In this document: piece by piece, positions 1-6,745 of the stretch | Layout of the letters: every line of letters starts with the position of its first letter | Position numbering within the stretch: the first letter of the stretch is position 1 | NCBI GenBank assembly: GCA_022566355.1 | Contig: JADFJB010000074.1 | Span: 1 to 23,299 of the forward strand | Direction: 5' to 3' | Length of the DNA stretch: 23,299 nt | From: a candidate division KSB1 bacterium | GTDB taxonomy: Bacteria; Zhuqueibacterota; JdFR-76; DREG01 | Notes under the pieces: model-generated | The model's input: only the letters and a program-made list of their open reading frames with translations | Told to the model about the DNA's origin: nothing | The model's database searches: none | Made by a program: the position numbers and the translations under genes

Positions 1-578
1 TACGGTGCCTCGTTTATTTTTTTCTCCTCAGAAGTCATTTTCCGCACGGTTGCTTTCGGCAATATCTGTTTGACAAATACGTTCATCACGCTAATCATCA
101 ACCAGCCAATAAACGGGGAACGCATTAATTTGAAACCCAATTTGAAATCCTTGTTAAATCCCTTCCAGCTGACGGTTTTTACGATCGCTTCCATGAACGC
201 AATTCCCTTGACATTTTCTTCATGTCCCATGGCATAATGAAAGCCAAGTCCGGAGCCCCAATCATGAATCACAAAAGTAATATTTTTCAATTCCAGCTTC
301 TCAATAAAGCCCTTTATATATTTATAATGATCAGAAAAACGGTAGCTTAGATCGGGTTTATCAGATTTTCCCATGCCGATGAGATCGGGAGCAATACATC
401 GCCCATGCGGGACAGCATAGGGTATAATATTGCGCCACAGGTAGGAAGAAGTCGGATTGCCGTGCAAAAACAGAATGGGGTCGCCGGAGCCTTCATCGAC
501 ATAATGCATCTTTGAACCATGAATCTCGACGTACTTTGATTCGAATGGAAATTCTGCGGATATTTCTTTTGAGGTCAT
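1..578 (-). CDS. Haloalkane dehalogenase-like alpha/beta hydrolase (3' end outside window)
   Basis: The first 192 codons of an alpha/beta hydrolase of the haloalkane dehalogenase family, which splits carbon-halogen bonds hydrolytically in the cytoplasm. The oxyanion/halide loop HGNPTSSYLWRN (residues 39-50) gives the second halide-binding Asn at N41. The nucleophile elbow HDWGSGLG gives Asp106 followed by Trp107, and FMEAI gives Glu130. These positions coincide with the Rhodococcus DhaA numbering (N41, D106, W107, E130), a strong family signature; the catalytic His lies beyond the window edge. The ATG at 578 starts MTSKEISAEFPF, the usual short leader before the first strand. A decayed copy of this gene's beginning lies at 1689-1740. 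Some family members act on other substrates, so dehalogenase activity is inferred. Confidence 0.9.
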   Translation of the reverse strand, partial: MTSKEISAEFPFESKYVEIHGSKMHYVDEGSGDPILFLHGNPTSSYLWRNIIPYAVPHGRCIAPDLIGMGKSDKPDLSYRFSDHYKYIKGFIEKLELKNITFVIHDWGSGLGFHYAMGHEENVKGIAFMEAIVKTVSWKGFNKDFKLGFKLMRSPFIGWLMISVMNVFVKQILPKATVRKMTSEEKKINEAP

Positions 579-806
579 TTTTGGGCCTATTGGGTTTCTA
601 TGATTTGAGTGCATTGTCAAGTTCAGATAATTCTAAATCTATATCCTGAAAAAATCAATTAGTATTTTTGATAAACAATAAAAGATAAGACTAAAGGCGA
701 ATACTCTTTCCTATCGTTCCAAAGGCTCTGGTTAATTTGTTGATTTAGCATTTATTATTGCATCTATGATAACATATTTGTTATCTCATAAATAAAAGAA
801 ATTGTA
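579..806. other. AT-rich intergenic stretch upstream of the HigA locus
   Basis: No convincing gene is seen here. It separates the minus-strand dehalogenase start from the plus-strand antitoxin locus and should carry promoters for both. The only structure seen is the inverted repeat at 768-785, listed separately. Confidence 0.5.
768..785. promoter_or_regulatory. Inverted repeat, possible antitoxin operator
   Basis: GATAAC (768-773) and GTTATC (780-785) are perfect 6-bp arms around a 6-bp spacer, with further imperfect TATGA/TCATA symmetry outside. The site lies 22 bp before the toxin stub and about 110 bp before the HigA-like start. HigA-type antitoxins bind such palindromes to repress their own operon, so this may be a surviving operator. 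That is inference from position only. Confidence 0.3.
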
Positions 807-896
807 ATGCTTCATGTATTCATAAAGAAATCACAAAAAATACCTGAGAAGGAATTGAATATCGCTATTAAAAGAATGAAAGAGGTTAAATCATGA
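792..896 (+). pseudogene. 3' remnant of a HigB/RelE-type (Gp49-like) toxin gene
   Basis: The reading frame after the TAA at 789-791 encodes a short peptide containing KEIVMLHVFIKKSQKIPEKE and ending in RMKEVKS. This is the recognisable C-terminal end of phage-derived Gp49-like HigB toxins, which typically read VLLHGFxKKTQKTPxxEIxxAxxR. It stops with a TGA at 894-896 that overlaps the antitoxin ATG at 893 by four bases (ATGA), the usual coupling in these toxin-antitoxin operons. The N-terminal two thirds, including most of the RNase fold, is absent upstream and the frame is closed by the stop codon. I therefore read it as a 5'-truncated, non-functional toxin. A 30-codon peptide from the ATG at 807 could still be made. 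Confidence 0.65.
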
Positions 897-1180
897 AACA
901 TGATGAATTAAAATCAAAAGCATTTGCTCGTGATTCAATTAAGAAAGAATACGATGCTCTCGAACCAGAATATATTCTTTTAAGAGAAATGCTTTTAGCA
1001 CGGCAAAAGGCTGGTTTGAGCCAGGCGGAAGTAGCAAAACGGATGGGTACGAAACCTCCGGCAGTAACCAGGCTTGAATCCTCATTAACAAGCGGCAAGC
1101 ATTCTCCATCGATTGCAACTATAAAAAAATACGCTGAAGCTTTAGGTTGCCACCTTGAAATCCGATTTGTTCAAAATTAA
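893..1180 (+). CDS. HigA-like XRE-family antitoxin, orphaned
   Basis: A 95-residue protein with a Cro/C1-type helix-turn-helix. The motif LSQAEVAKRMGTKPPAVTRL spans residues 42-61, followed by a typical fourth and fifth helix (SIATIKKYAEALGCHLEIRF). The residue 1-28 extension and the placement right after a HigB-like C-terminus match HigA antitoxins of the Gp49/HigB type. These neutralise a ribosome-dependent mRNA interferase and repress the operon. The start at 893 overlaps the toxin stub's stop codon (ATGA) and is preceded by AAAGAGGTT as ribosome-binding site. With the toxin truncated, this is now probably an orphan regulator or a relic that could still neutralise a related toxin elsewhere. 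Confidence 0.85.
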   Translation: MKHDELKSKAFARDSIKKEYDALEPEYILLREMLLARQKAGLSQAEVAKRMGTKPPAVTRLESSLTSGKHSPSIATIKKYAEALGCHLEIRFVQN

Positions 1181-1230
1181 AGTTCGATTTACATTTATTT
1201 CAATTTTCAATCAGGCACTTTCAAATACGT

Positions 1231-1602
1231 TCAGGAATCAAAGTTTTTCGAATAACTCGGTTGGTAAAGTTGAACGCGAAGATCTCCTGGCATTTTGAAA
1301 TAGGTGGATAATCCAAACCCTAAGTCCACAATCCCGCCAAAGAACTCTACCCCCCGCTCCTGCAATTCCGCAACTGTCTTCTCGATATCGTCACAATAGA
1401 ACGATATATCATGAGAGCCTGTCGGTTTGCCGTGCTCTCCACTCTCGTCTGCAGGGTGGCAGCCCATATCGGCTTCAGGAAGTTCAAAAATTAGCCAGCC
1501 ATCACCTACATCCGTTGACTTTAGTCCGAGTTTATCACGCAAAAACGCACGAACACCCTCAGCATCAGAGCTGTAAAACATAGTATGCACACCACGAATC
1601 AT
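1231..1602 (-). CDS. VOC-superfamily (glyoxalase/bleomycin-resistance fold) protein
   Basis: A 123-residue single VOC domain protein. It begins MIRGVHTMFYSSDAEGVRAF and shows the paired beta-alpha-beta-beta-beta modules: DKLGLKSTDVGDGWLIFELP in the first half, and GSHDISFYCDDIEKTVAEL, then FGLSTYFKMPGDLRVQLYQP in the second. Candidate metal-site residues are His7 in the first strand, His in GSHDISFY and a C-terminal Gln in VQLY. The substrate cannot be told from the sequence. An upstream in-frame start exists at 1629, but AAGGAGAT sits five bases before the ATG at 1602, which decides the start. The gene stands alone, with the decayed dehalogenase fragment just upstream. Confidence 0.85.
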   Translation of the reverse strand: MIRGVHTMFYSSDAEGVRAFLRDKLGLKSTDVGDGWLIFELPEADMGCHPADESGEHGKPTGSHDISFYCDDIEKTVAELQERGVEFFGGIVDLGFGLSTYFKMPGDLRVQLYQPSYSKNFDS

Positions 1603-1688
1603 TTTTATCTCCTTTCTTATTGATGACAAATGAAGTTCAACTCCTCATTTTTGCAGGCCACCACTGATTATTGCTCATAGTCCACATT

Positions 1689-1740
1689 GATTCGAATGGA
1701 AATTCTGCGGATATTTCCTTTTGATAAGGTCGTTTTTGGG
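1689..1740 (-). pseudogene. Decayed second copy of the haloalkane dehalogenase 5' end
   Basis: The 29 bases at 1689-1717 are identical to 538-566, the start of the dehalogenase gene in this window, and similarity continues with small indels to 1740 (compare 567-587). In this copy the start codon reads ACG instead of ATG, and two short insertions break the frame. It is a non-coding remnant of a duplication or of a paralogue lost by deletion, immediately upstream of the VOC gene. Confidence 0.6.
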
Positions 1741-1874
1741 GATTATATTAGATTAATTAGATTATTAGTGATGATAAGTTGTGATAAATGTACCAGCATA
1801 ATTTTTTTATATTTTCCCAAGTCAGTTAGAATCATTTTCTGGTATTAATTTCATTAATATATCTTAATAGACGA

Positions 1875-2445
1875 TCATAATTCCACAATCCACTTTGGAA
1901 TAAAGGGCTGATTAGATACAGACGCTGAAGTTATTTCATTTATTCTAAAACTTTTATGTGAATCAGATACCATTCCATTCTTTTCGACTTCCCAAACATG
2001 CAATATTTTGTTACCAGTTGACGGGTAACGTAGTGAATATGGTTCCACTAAGCGATTTGACCCATGATACAAAACTACCGCACAAAGCCTATTTCTTGCA
2101 GCATACCTTATTTTGTCCAGTTCAGACCGTCCATATTGTAGATCTAACCTCTGGAAAATAGGAACGTGGCACTAGCTCGCCTGTTGCTTGAGGCATTGAT
2201 TGGAGATTTGGTTTTGCCATAGCGGGTTCAAACCACCAAGCGATAGCGTCTTCTAAATCATCAATAAATGTGCTAACAGGTGGTAGTATGTTAATTTGGT
2301 GCGTTAATTGTTGTTGCCACGTCATCCTCAGTAAGTCTAAGTTTATTGAATCCATTATCTGTTTTACCGAGTGAGGTGAGAATCCCTTAAAGTTAAATTT
2401 TTTATCTACTATACTTTTTGCTTGTTGCGGATCTATTTCTTCTCT
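1875..2445 (-). pseudogene. C-terminal part of AbiEii-like gene, separated by two frameshifts
   Basis: After the AbiEii stop (2433-2435), homologous sequence continues in another frame: EEIDPQQAKSIV, FKGFSPHSVKQIMDSINL, ILPPVSTFIDDLEDAIAWWF, ATGELVPRSYF. This is the helical C-terminal region seen in longer AbiEii proteins. Near 2152-2158 the frame shifts back and the text resumes as QRLDLQYGRSELDKIRYAAR, then YHGSNRLVEPYSLRYPSTGN, ending PKWIVEL at 1875. That last part resembles the WYL-like domain fused to some AbiEii-like proteins. One lost base near 2436-2445 (gagAAGAAA from a probable gagAAAGAAA) and one extra base in a TTTTCC run would explain both shifts. They cancel, so the final segment is in the original frame. 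Confidence 0.7.
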
Positions 2446-3065
2446 AAATTACGACTTATATTTACAATGTCATAAACATCTCGAACTCGACCATTTCGTT
2501 CCACAAGCGCACGTGTTTTCTCGGCTAAAATTTCGTTGATTGTATAGCATAGAATTTGAGGAGAGGGACTAGTTGCATCTTCATAATCATGATAAAGATT
2601 ACGGAGTTGAGGAGTGTTCGAAATATACTCGTCTTGAGTAATATCTAATTTTACTCTCTGCAAGCTACTGTTTGGTAAACCTAGAGGGCCACTAAAAGGA
2701 ATTCTTACTTGGTATGATATTTTTTCACGGGGATTTTCATATTCTTCAATTTTCCAGGTTGATCGAGGAAAACTTAAACCCGTGTTTGATTCTATCCAAC
2801 TAGCTACCTCATCCAGATTGGTTGTTATAGAATCAACACTAATCGATATTTCGGGTGAAACTGTAAAATCGAGGTCTTCAGAAAATCTATAGGTTTCAAA
2901 ATAACACTTCTTCAGACAGGTTCCTCCCTTGAATATCCATTTTGAAATAATGGGATGTAATGAGATAGACCTAAGAAACCATCCTATAACATAATCCTTC
3001 TCAATTGTTGTTGGCAACAGATCATGATGCTTAGCTAATTCCAGGATTTGTGCTTTAGGAATCAT
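2433..3065 (-). CDS. AbiEii-like nucleotidyltransferase toxin, prematurely stopped
   Basis: A 210-residue N-terminal part of an AbiEii/AbiGii-family nucleotidyltransferase, the toxin of type IV toxin-antitoxin systems. EKDYV is at residues 22-26. The nucleotidyltransferase core FKGGTCLKKC...RFSEDLDFT spans 45-68, with GG and the DLD acidic pair for metal binding. The later motif AEKTRALVERNGRVRDVYD spans about 181-199. All core motifs are present, so the catalytic domain may still be made. The start at 3065 lies six bases after the AbiEi stop, in operon arrangement. Homologues usually continue after VNISRN; here the frame ends at NLEKK while the missing continuation is found in another frame downstream, so this is a frameshifted gene or an assembly indel. 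Confidence 0.85.
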   Translation of the reverse strand: MIPKAQILELAKHHDLLPTTIEKDYVIGWFLRSISLHPIISKWIFKGGTCLKKCYFETYRFSEDLDFTVSPEISISVDSITTNLDEVASWIESNTGLSFPRSTWKIEEYENPREKISYQVRIPFSGPLGLPNSSLQRVKLDITQDEYISNTPQLRNLYHDYEDATSPSPQILCYTINEILAEKTRALVERNGRVRDVYDIVNISRNLEKK

Positions 3066-3071
3066 TTATGG

Positions 3072-3875
3072 TTATATTCGTATATTAACTCGAAGATTCC
3101 ATTTACTGATTATTTTACCGGATGCTGGTCCGTCTGGATCTAGATTTGAAATTCCCGTAGAAATATTTCTTTGACATTCTTGAATCCAACCCTCAGGGAC
3201 AGGAGTACCGAACTTTTCTGTCAAGAAGCCCAGACGTTTAAATAGTGAACCACGTTGAAAACGTAAAGCATATTTCAATAATAAATCCGGATCGCAATTT
3301 TTGGAATGCCAAAAATTCCTCATGATATCCACTGTGTGTTGTGCGCCTCCTCCGAAGCGAGGAAGATCCAAAATGTCTATGACTAGCCTGTTTGGATCGG
3401 CAATTTCAACAACTTTACTCCCAAACCATTTTGTTATTGTTCCGAAAAACTTTTTTTTTATTATTACTCTCGTTCTAAATCGAATGCCACCAATTACCTG
3501 ATTCGTAACACGTTGAGGTGTCATTGTCACAACCGAGATTGTATTGAATATCTGTTCAGTTAAATCCCAGTATTCAGCTGCAGACCATCCAGAGATAAAT
3601 GCAGGACGAAAAAAATCCATAGCAAGTGGCCATGCATTCTCAATGACAGGCTTTGGTGTTGAAGAAGTAATTGGTACAATTGTATATACTCCACGTTTTA
3701 GACGCTGTAACCATCCTTTCCGTGTCAATCGGCTTAAAATTTGGTTTGCAGTCCCGCGAGGACATGGATGTAGAGAAAGTAAATCATCAATTCCTATTAT
3801 TTCTTTCTCATTTGCTGTGAAGTAGCTGATTATTTTTCGTTCTTGGGTGCTTAATCCTGCTAACTCTTTATTCAT
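3072..3875 (-). CDS. AbiEi-family antitoxin/transcriptional regulator
   Basis: A 267-residue protein of the AbiEi type. The N-terminus (about residues 8-70) is a winged-helix domain, LSTQERKIISYFTANEKEII through GWLQRLKRGVYTIVP, with the terminal wing RLKRGVYTIVP typical of this family. The C-terminal domain carries FISGWSAAEYWDLTEQIFNT, GGIRFRTRVI and DILDLPRFGG, the signature of AbiEi antitoxins. AbiEi binds inverted repeats in its own promoter and counteracts the downstream AbiEii toxin, without a stable protein complex in studied cases. It is the first gene of the pair. The start at 3875 has no strong Shine-Dalgarno. The protein appears intact although its toxin gene is broken. Confidence 0.85.
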   Translation of the reverse strand: MNKELAGLSTQERKIISYFTANEKEIIGIDDLLSLHPCPRGTANQILSRLTRKGWLQRLKRGVYTIVPITSSTPKPVIENAWPLAMDFFRPAFISGWSAAEYWDLTEQIFNTISVVTMTPQRVTNQVIGGIRFRTRVIIKKKFFGTITKWFGSKVVEIADPNRLVIDILDLPRFGGGAQHTVDIMRNFWHSKNCDPDLLLKYALRFQRGSLFKRLGFLTEKFGTPVPEGWIQECQRNISTGISNLDPDGPASGKIISKWNLRVNIRI

Positions 3876-4097
3876 ATATTATCATCGCATATAATGACTA
3901 ACGCTGTAATTTAATACATTTAAATATTAAAAAATATAGCAGATACTCCTAATGTATATTATAACTTCCAATAATAACAATTATTGTAATTAACTGCAAG
4001 TATAATATATTATTGTTGATTAAGTATTAGTCATTGTTTTAACATTTTGTGAGGACCCTAATAACCGTAGCCATATTACTCATTTCTCATTAATCCT

Positions 4098-5027
4098 TCA
4101 ACCAGTTTCCGGCATAAATGTAGGTAGCACAACGCCATTAAAGGGGTGGAATTCACCATATACCTGGCAGAAATGGATCTCACAATTCCTTGCTCCCCAG
4201 GAATAGACTTGCTGAACCAGACTTTTGCAATCAACCGGAATGAGAAATACAGGGGAACGGCCTTTGTTAACATTCAATTCCGCGAGAATCAAAGCAGCTG
4301 CTTGTTCTTGATTTTTTGAAAAACCAGGACCCAACATGTTAACACCCGGGTGATGAATTGAAGCAAGGAATCCTTCGATTGCTCCATTCTCATTTTCAAA
4401 AACCGAGGTATGCCAGATACCGGCTTGATTCTCAATGAAATAACGATAATCCCTTTCTCGACGTATCTGACTGATCTCCATTTCTAATGTAGCGATTGCT
4501 GCAACATCAGCCAAAGTTGCATCCCGAACATATTGAGATTCAGGCAATTGCATATTCAGTCCACCCTTGGGAACTTCGAGGATCATATCCTGGAAAACGG
4601 CTCTGGGGATAAATCCTGCCCGTGTGTAGAGTGAAAAAGAATCGAGGTTCATAGCGCTGGAGATGAGTCTAACCGGTTTATTTTCTCTTTCAGCATAATC
4701 GATGATGAATTTCAACAGGCTTTTAGCGATCCCCGAGCCAAAATAATTTGGGTGAACATTCATGATACCCAAAGAGACATGCGTTTCCCGTGGATGATAG
4801 AAACAAGAACCCATAATCCGACCGGTTTCCGGATGTTCGGCCAGAATACAGCAGCCAGGATCGAGGGCTTCATACATTTCACAGTGCAATCTTGTTGAAG
4901 AAGGCCCACCTTTAAAAGCAGCGCCCAGGTTATGTGCTTCATACCAATAGTTGGTGGAGACATAAATGAGATCGGCCACTTCGGGCCAATCCGCTTTCCT
5001 CATAGCTCTCAGGTTTATTTCTTCCAT
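4098..5027 (-). CDS. Tandem GNAT-family N-acetyltransferase
   Basis: A 309-residue protein with two GNAT folds. The first (about residues 1-150) starts INLRAMRKADWPEVADLIYV and holds a clear acetyl-CoA pyrophosphate loop in VHPNYFGSGIAKSLLKFIID (91-110), followed by a GFIPR strand. The second (about 165-309) begins YVRDATLADVAAIATLE but lacks an obvious acyl-CoA loop; NMLGPGFSKNQEQAAALILA occupies that place. It is therefore probably a degenerate or structural half, as in other double-GNAT proteins. The acceptor substrate is unknown. The gene stands alone, with about 230 bp upstream showing nothing recognisable. The start at 5027 has only a weak ribosome-binding site. Confidence 0.85.
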   Translation of the reverse strand: MEEINLRAMRKADWPEVADLIYVSTNYWYEAHNLGAAFKGGPSSTRLHCEMYEALDPGCCILAEHPETGRIMGSCFYHPRETHVSLGIMNVHPNYFGSGIAKSLLKFIIDYAERENKPVRLISSAMNLDSFSLYTRAGFIPRAVFQDMILEVPKGGLNMQLPESQYVRDATLADVAAIATLEMEISQIRRERDYRYFIENQAGIWHTSVFENENGAIEGFLASIHHPGVNMLGPGFSKNQEQAAALILAELNVNKGRSPVFLIPVDCKSLVQQVYSWGARNCEIHFCQVYGEFHPFNGVVLPTFMPETG

Positions 5028-5259
5028 AGTTTTAAAAGGATTAGCTTTTCGCTAGTATTTCTGACACGAAGAAAATACTCGGTGAGTTCAGAGCGGGTTA
5101 TGATACTTTACTCCAAGTTGCATCGATGATAAAGGAATGATTTTATAGATTATAACCGGATAACCTTTTGAATGCAAATTTTAGTCACGACAACAAATAT
5201 CTTTACGACGATAGGAAGAATCCCTTTGACTCATTTAAGTTTGTTATTTCCAGACCCAT

Positions 5260-5625
5260 TCAAAAACGGGATGTTTTTAAAGCAACATCAGACCAGGCCC
5301 AGGCTTTATTGAATCTATCCTCAACTTCATTGGCTTCTGATTTTTTCTCCTGCATCTCAAGGCTTAATTTTAAGCCATACAAAGATCCGCCATTTTCAGG
5401 GAATATTTGTAAATCTGCCTGGTAGACTTTTTCTTCATCCTCTGGTCCCTGATCAAAATATTTCTGCGCCAAATCTACATTTGTAGAAATTGGATGGTGA
5501 TGATTCCCTAAACCATCTAACAAGGGTGAAAGCCGGCCTTCTTCTGGGTTTTGATTAGCGCAGGAAAGGAAAGCTTGAGATAAAATTAATAAGAATAAGA
5601 GATTATTTCCCTTTGAGAAAATCAT
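5260..5625 (-). CDS. Internally deleted TPR-family lipoprotein (remnant)
   Basis: A 121-residue frame with a lipoprotein signal peptide ending FLSC (Cys22), then LGNHHHPISTNVDLAQKYFD around residues 39-58. This is the usual opening of a large TPR lipoprotein family (homologues continue as DQGLxLxYGFNHxEA...). Directly after DQG it jumps to EDEEKVYQADLQIFPENGGS and ends FNKAWAWSDVALKTSRF, which is the usual C-terminus of the same family. From memory, members are several hundred residues, so most of the TPR core appears to be missing in frame. The start is placed at 5625 because GGAGG lies seven bases upstream; a TTG at 5637 is less likely. It may be an expressed mini-lipoprotein or a pseudogene. 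Confidence 0.55.
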   Translation of the reverse strand: MIFSKGNNLLFLLILSQAFLSCANQNPEEGRLSPLLDGLGNHHHPISTNVDLAQKYFDQGPEDEEKVYQADLQIFPENGGSLYGLKLSLEMQEKKSEANEVEDRFNKAWAWSDVALKTSRF

Positions 5626-5640
5626 TAAGGCCTCCAACTT

Positions 5641-5947
5641 AACCTGAACAATTCATAGCCACAAAGGCTCGAAGGCACAAAGTATTGAAAAAAAAAGAAA
5701 ATAAGTTTTATAAAATAAATCGAAAGAAGCTCAGCTTTTAATCGTAGTTCTTCTAAGTTATATAATCTTAGTGTCTTAGAGTCTTGGTGGCAGAATTTAT
5801 GAATAATGCAGGTTAATAATGAATAATGAGAAACATCACCACTGTTTGATGGGATTAGTTAGAAATGATATCAATTATCTACTTAACCGTTTAGTTACCA
5901 AATCCCTAGCTTACTAATCCCCAATCCCCAGTCCTGTTTCTACTTAT
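5641..5947. other. Gene-free stretch with inverted repeats
   Basis: No gene is seen between the TPR lipoprotein and the end of the 257-residue gene. It contains the imperfect inverted repeat at 5658-5791 and a perfect 9-bp pair GGGATTAGT (5851-5859) / ACTAATCCC (5913-5921), and is otherwise AT-rich. Confidence 0.5.
5658..5791. repeat. Imperfect long inverted repeat (GCCACAAAGG...CTTGGTGGC)
   Basis: The arms are 5658-5682 (GCCACAAAGGCTCGAAGGCA then CAAAG) and 5767-5791. The reverse complement of the second arm matches the first at about 20 of 25 positions. Outside the arms ATTCATA (5651-5657) is mirrored near 5797-5803 with a small offset. Arms of this kind, related to GCCACAAAGACNCNAAGGCA, are familiar as dispersed intergenic repeats in environmental genomes. 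Whether this is a mobile miniature element or a transcript hairpin cannot be told from one copy. Confidence 0.45.
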
Positions 5948-6721
5948 TTATTTCGCGGAATCAACCTTCCCGTGCCCTTCATTCACGGTATTGTCGCTTC
6001 TTTTACCCGGGTACCTCCGTATTGGGGTTTTGTCTTTAAAATGGGTTACCCAAAAACAATAAGCATAAGGGTACATGGTTTGAACGACATGGAAAGGTTC
6101 ATACTCGAAAAGCCGGCGCATAGCCCAGGAAAAGCGATAGCGCGGATCTTCCGGAGTAATAATTTCGACAATACAATCTACCTGGAAACTGACAAAGATG
6201 GGTGCATTACCGGTCCAAAGCACCGAAGCCCTTGGATTGGCTGAAAGATTACGAAAAGTTGATCCCTCAAAAATTTCCAACAACCCTAGCCTGCGCCAAT
6301 CGATATGCTCCGGGTGAGCGTAGAACTCGCGAGCGGTTTTGATGCGAAGTTCCCGTGTATCATTAACGGCGTGCGGCGGTAAAGTTTGAATTTCTGCAAC
6401 TGCACTTTCCACAAGGTTTAAATAATGATCTATGTGCTCATCTTTAGGCGTAAAACCGACACCCTTATTGGCCAGGTTCGGAACTCCATCACCTTCTCCC
6501 CAGGTACCGACAACCGGGAGATGTCCGGCGTTAAATGCAACATATTCATCCTTTTCAATCGCATCATAAATACTGTGTTTATAATCAAGCTGCCAACGAA
6601 TAAATTTCTGCGGTAATTCTTTGATTTCGAATTCCTGAGTCTGACCGTTCTTATTTAGTTTAGCGATTTCGTTCTCCACTTGCACTTGCTGAGTTAGAAT
6701 AGCTGTATCAGTTGTTGTCAT
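5948..6721 (-). CDS. Unrecognised protein linked to the radical SAM/cytochrome cluster
   Basis: A 257-residue soluble protein with no signal peptide, which I cannot assign firmly. Its second half, LLEIFEGSTFRNLSANPRAS (148-167), then FVSFQVDCIVEIITPEDPRY (176-195) and YPYAYCFWVTHFKDKTP (217-233), has the strand pattern of FMN- or heme-binding split-barrel proteins of the pyridoxamine-phosphate-oxidase type. That resemblance is by eye only. The N-terminal half contains LPVVGTWGEGDGVPNLAN, followed by YAHPEHIDWRRLG. The ATG at 6721 has GAGGAG seven bases upstream and begins only 24 bp after the radical SAM stop, so the two are probably co-transcribed. By context it may assist tetrapyrrole handling or assembly of the bd-like complex. 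Confidence 0.8.
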   Translation of the reverse strand: MTTTDTAILTQQVQVENEIAKLNKNGQTQEFEIKELPQKFIRWQLDYKHSIYDAIEKDEYVAFNAGHLPVVGTWGEGDGVPNLANKGVGFTPKDEHIDHYLNLVESAVAEIQTLPPHAVNDTRELRIKTAREFYAHPEHIDWRRLGLLEIFEGSTFRNLSANPRASVLWTGNAPIFVSFQVDCIVEIITPEDPRYRFSWAMRRLFEYEPFHVVQTMYPYAYCFWVTHFKDKTPIRRYPGKRSDNTVNEGHGKVDSAK

Positions 6722-6745
6722 TTCTTCTCCTCATTTAAATCTTGG

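Noticed and set aside
3893-4036. AATGACTA / TAGTCATT inverted pair upstream of the AbiE genes as an AbiEi operator
   Set aside because: The 8-bp arms are more than 120 bp apart in very AT-rich DNA; chance occurrence is likely.
5168-5425. 85-codon plus-strand open frame opposite the TPR lipoprotein remnant
   Set aside because: It is antisense to a frame with recognisable family ends and a lipobox, and has no good start signal.
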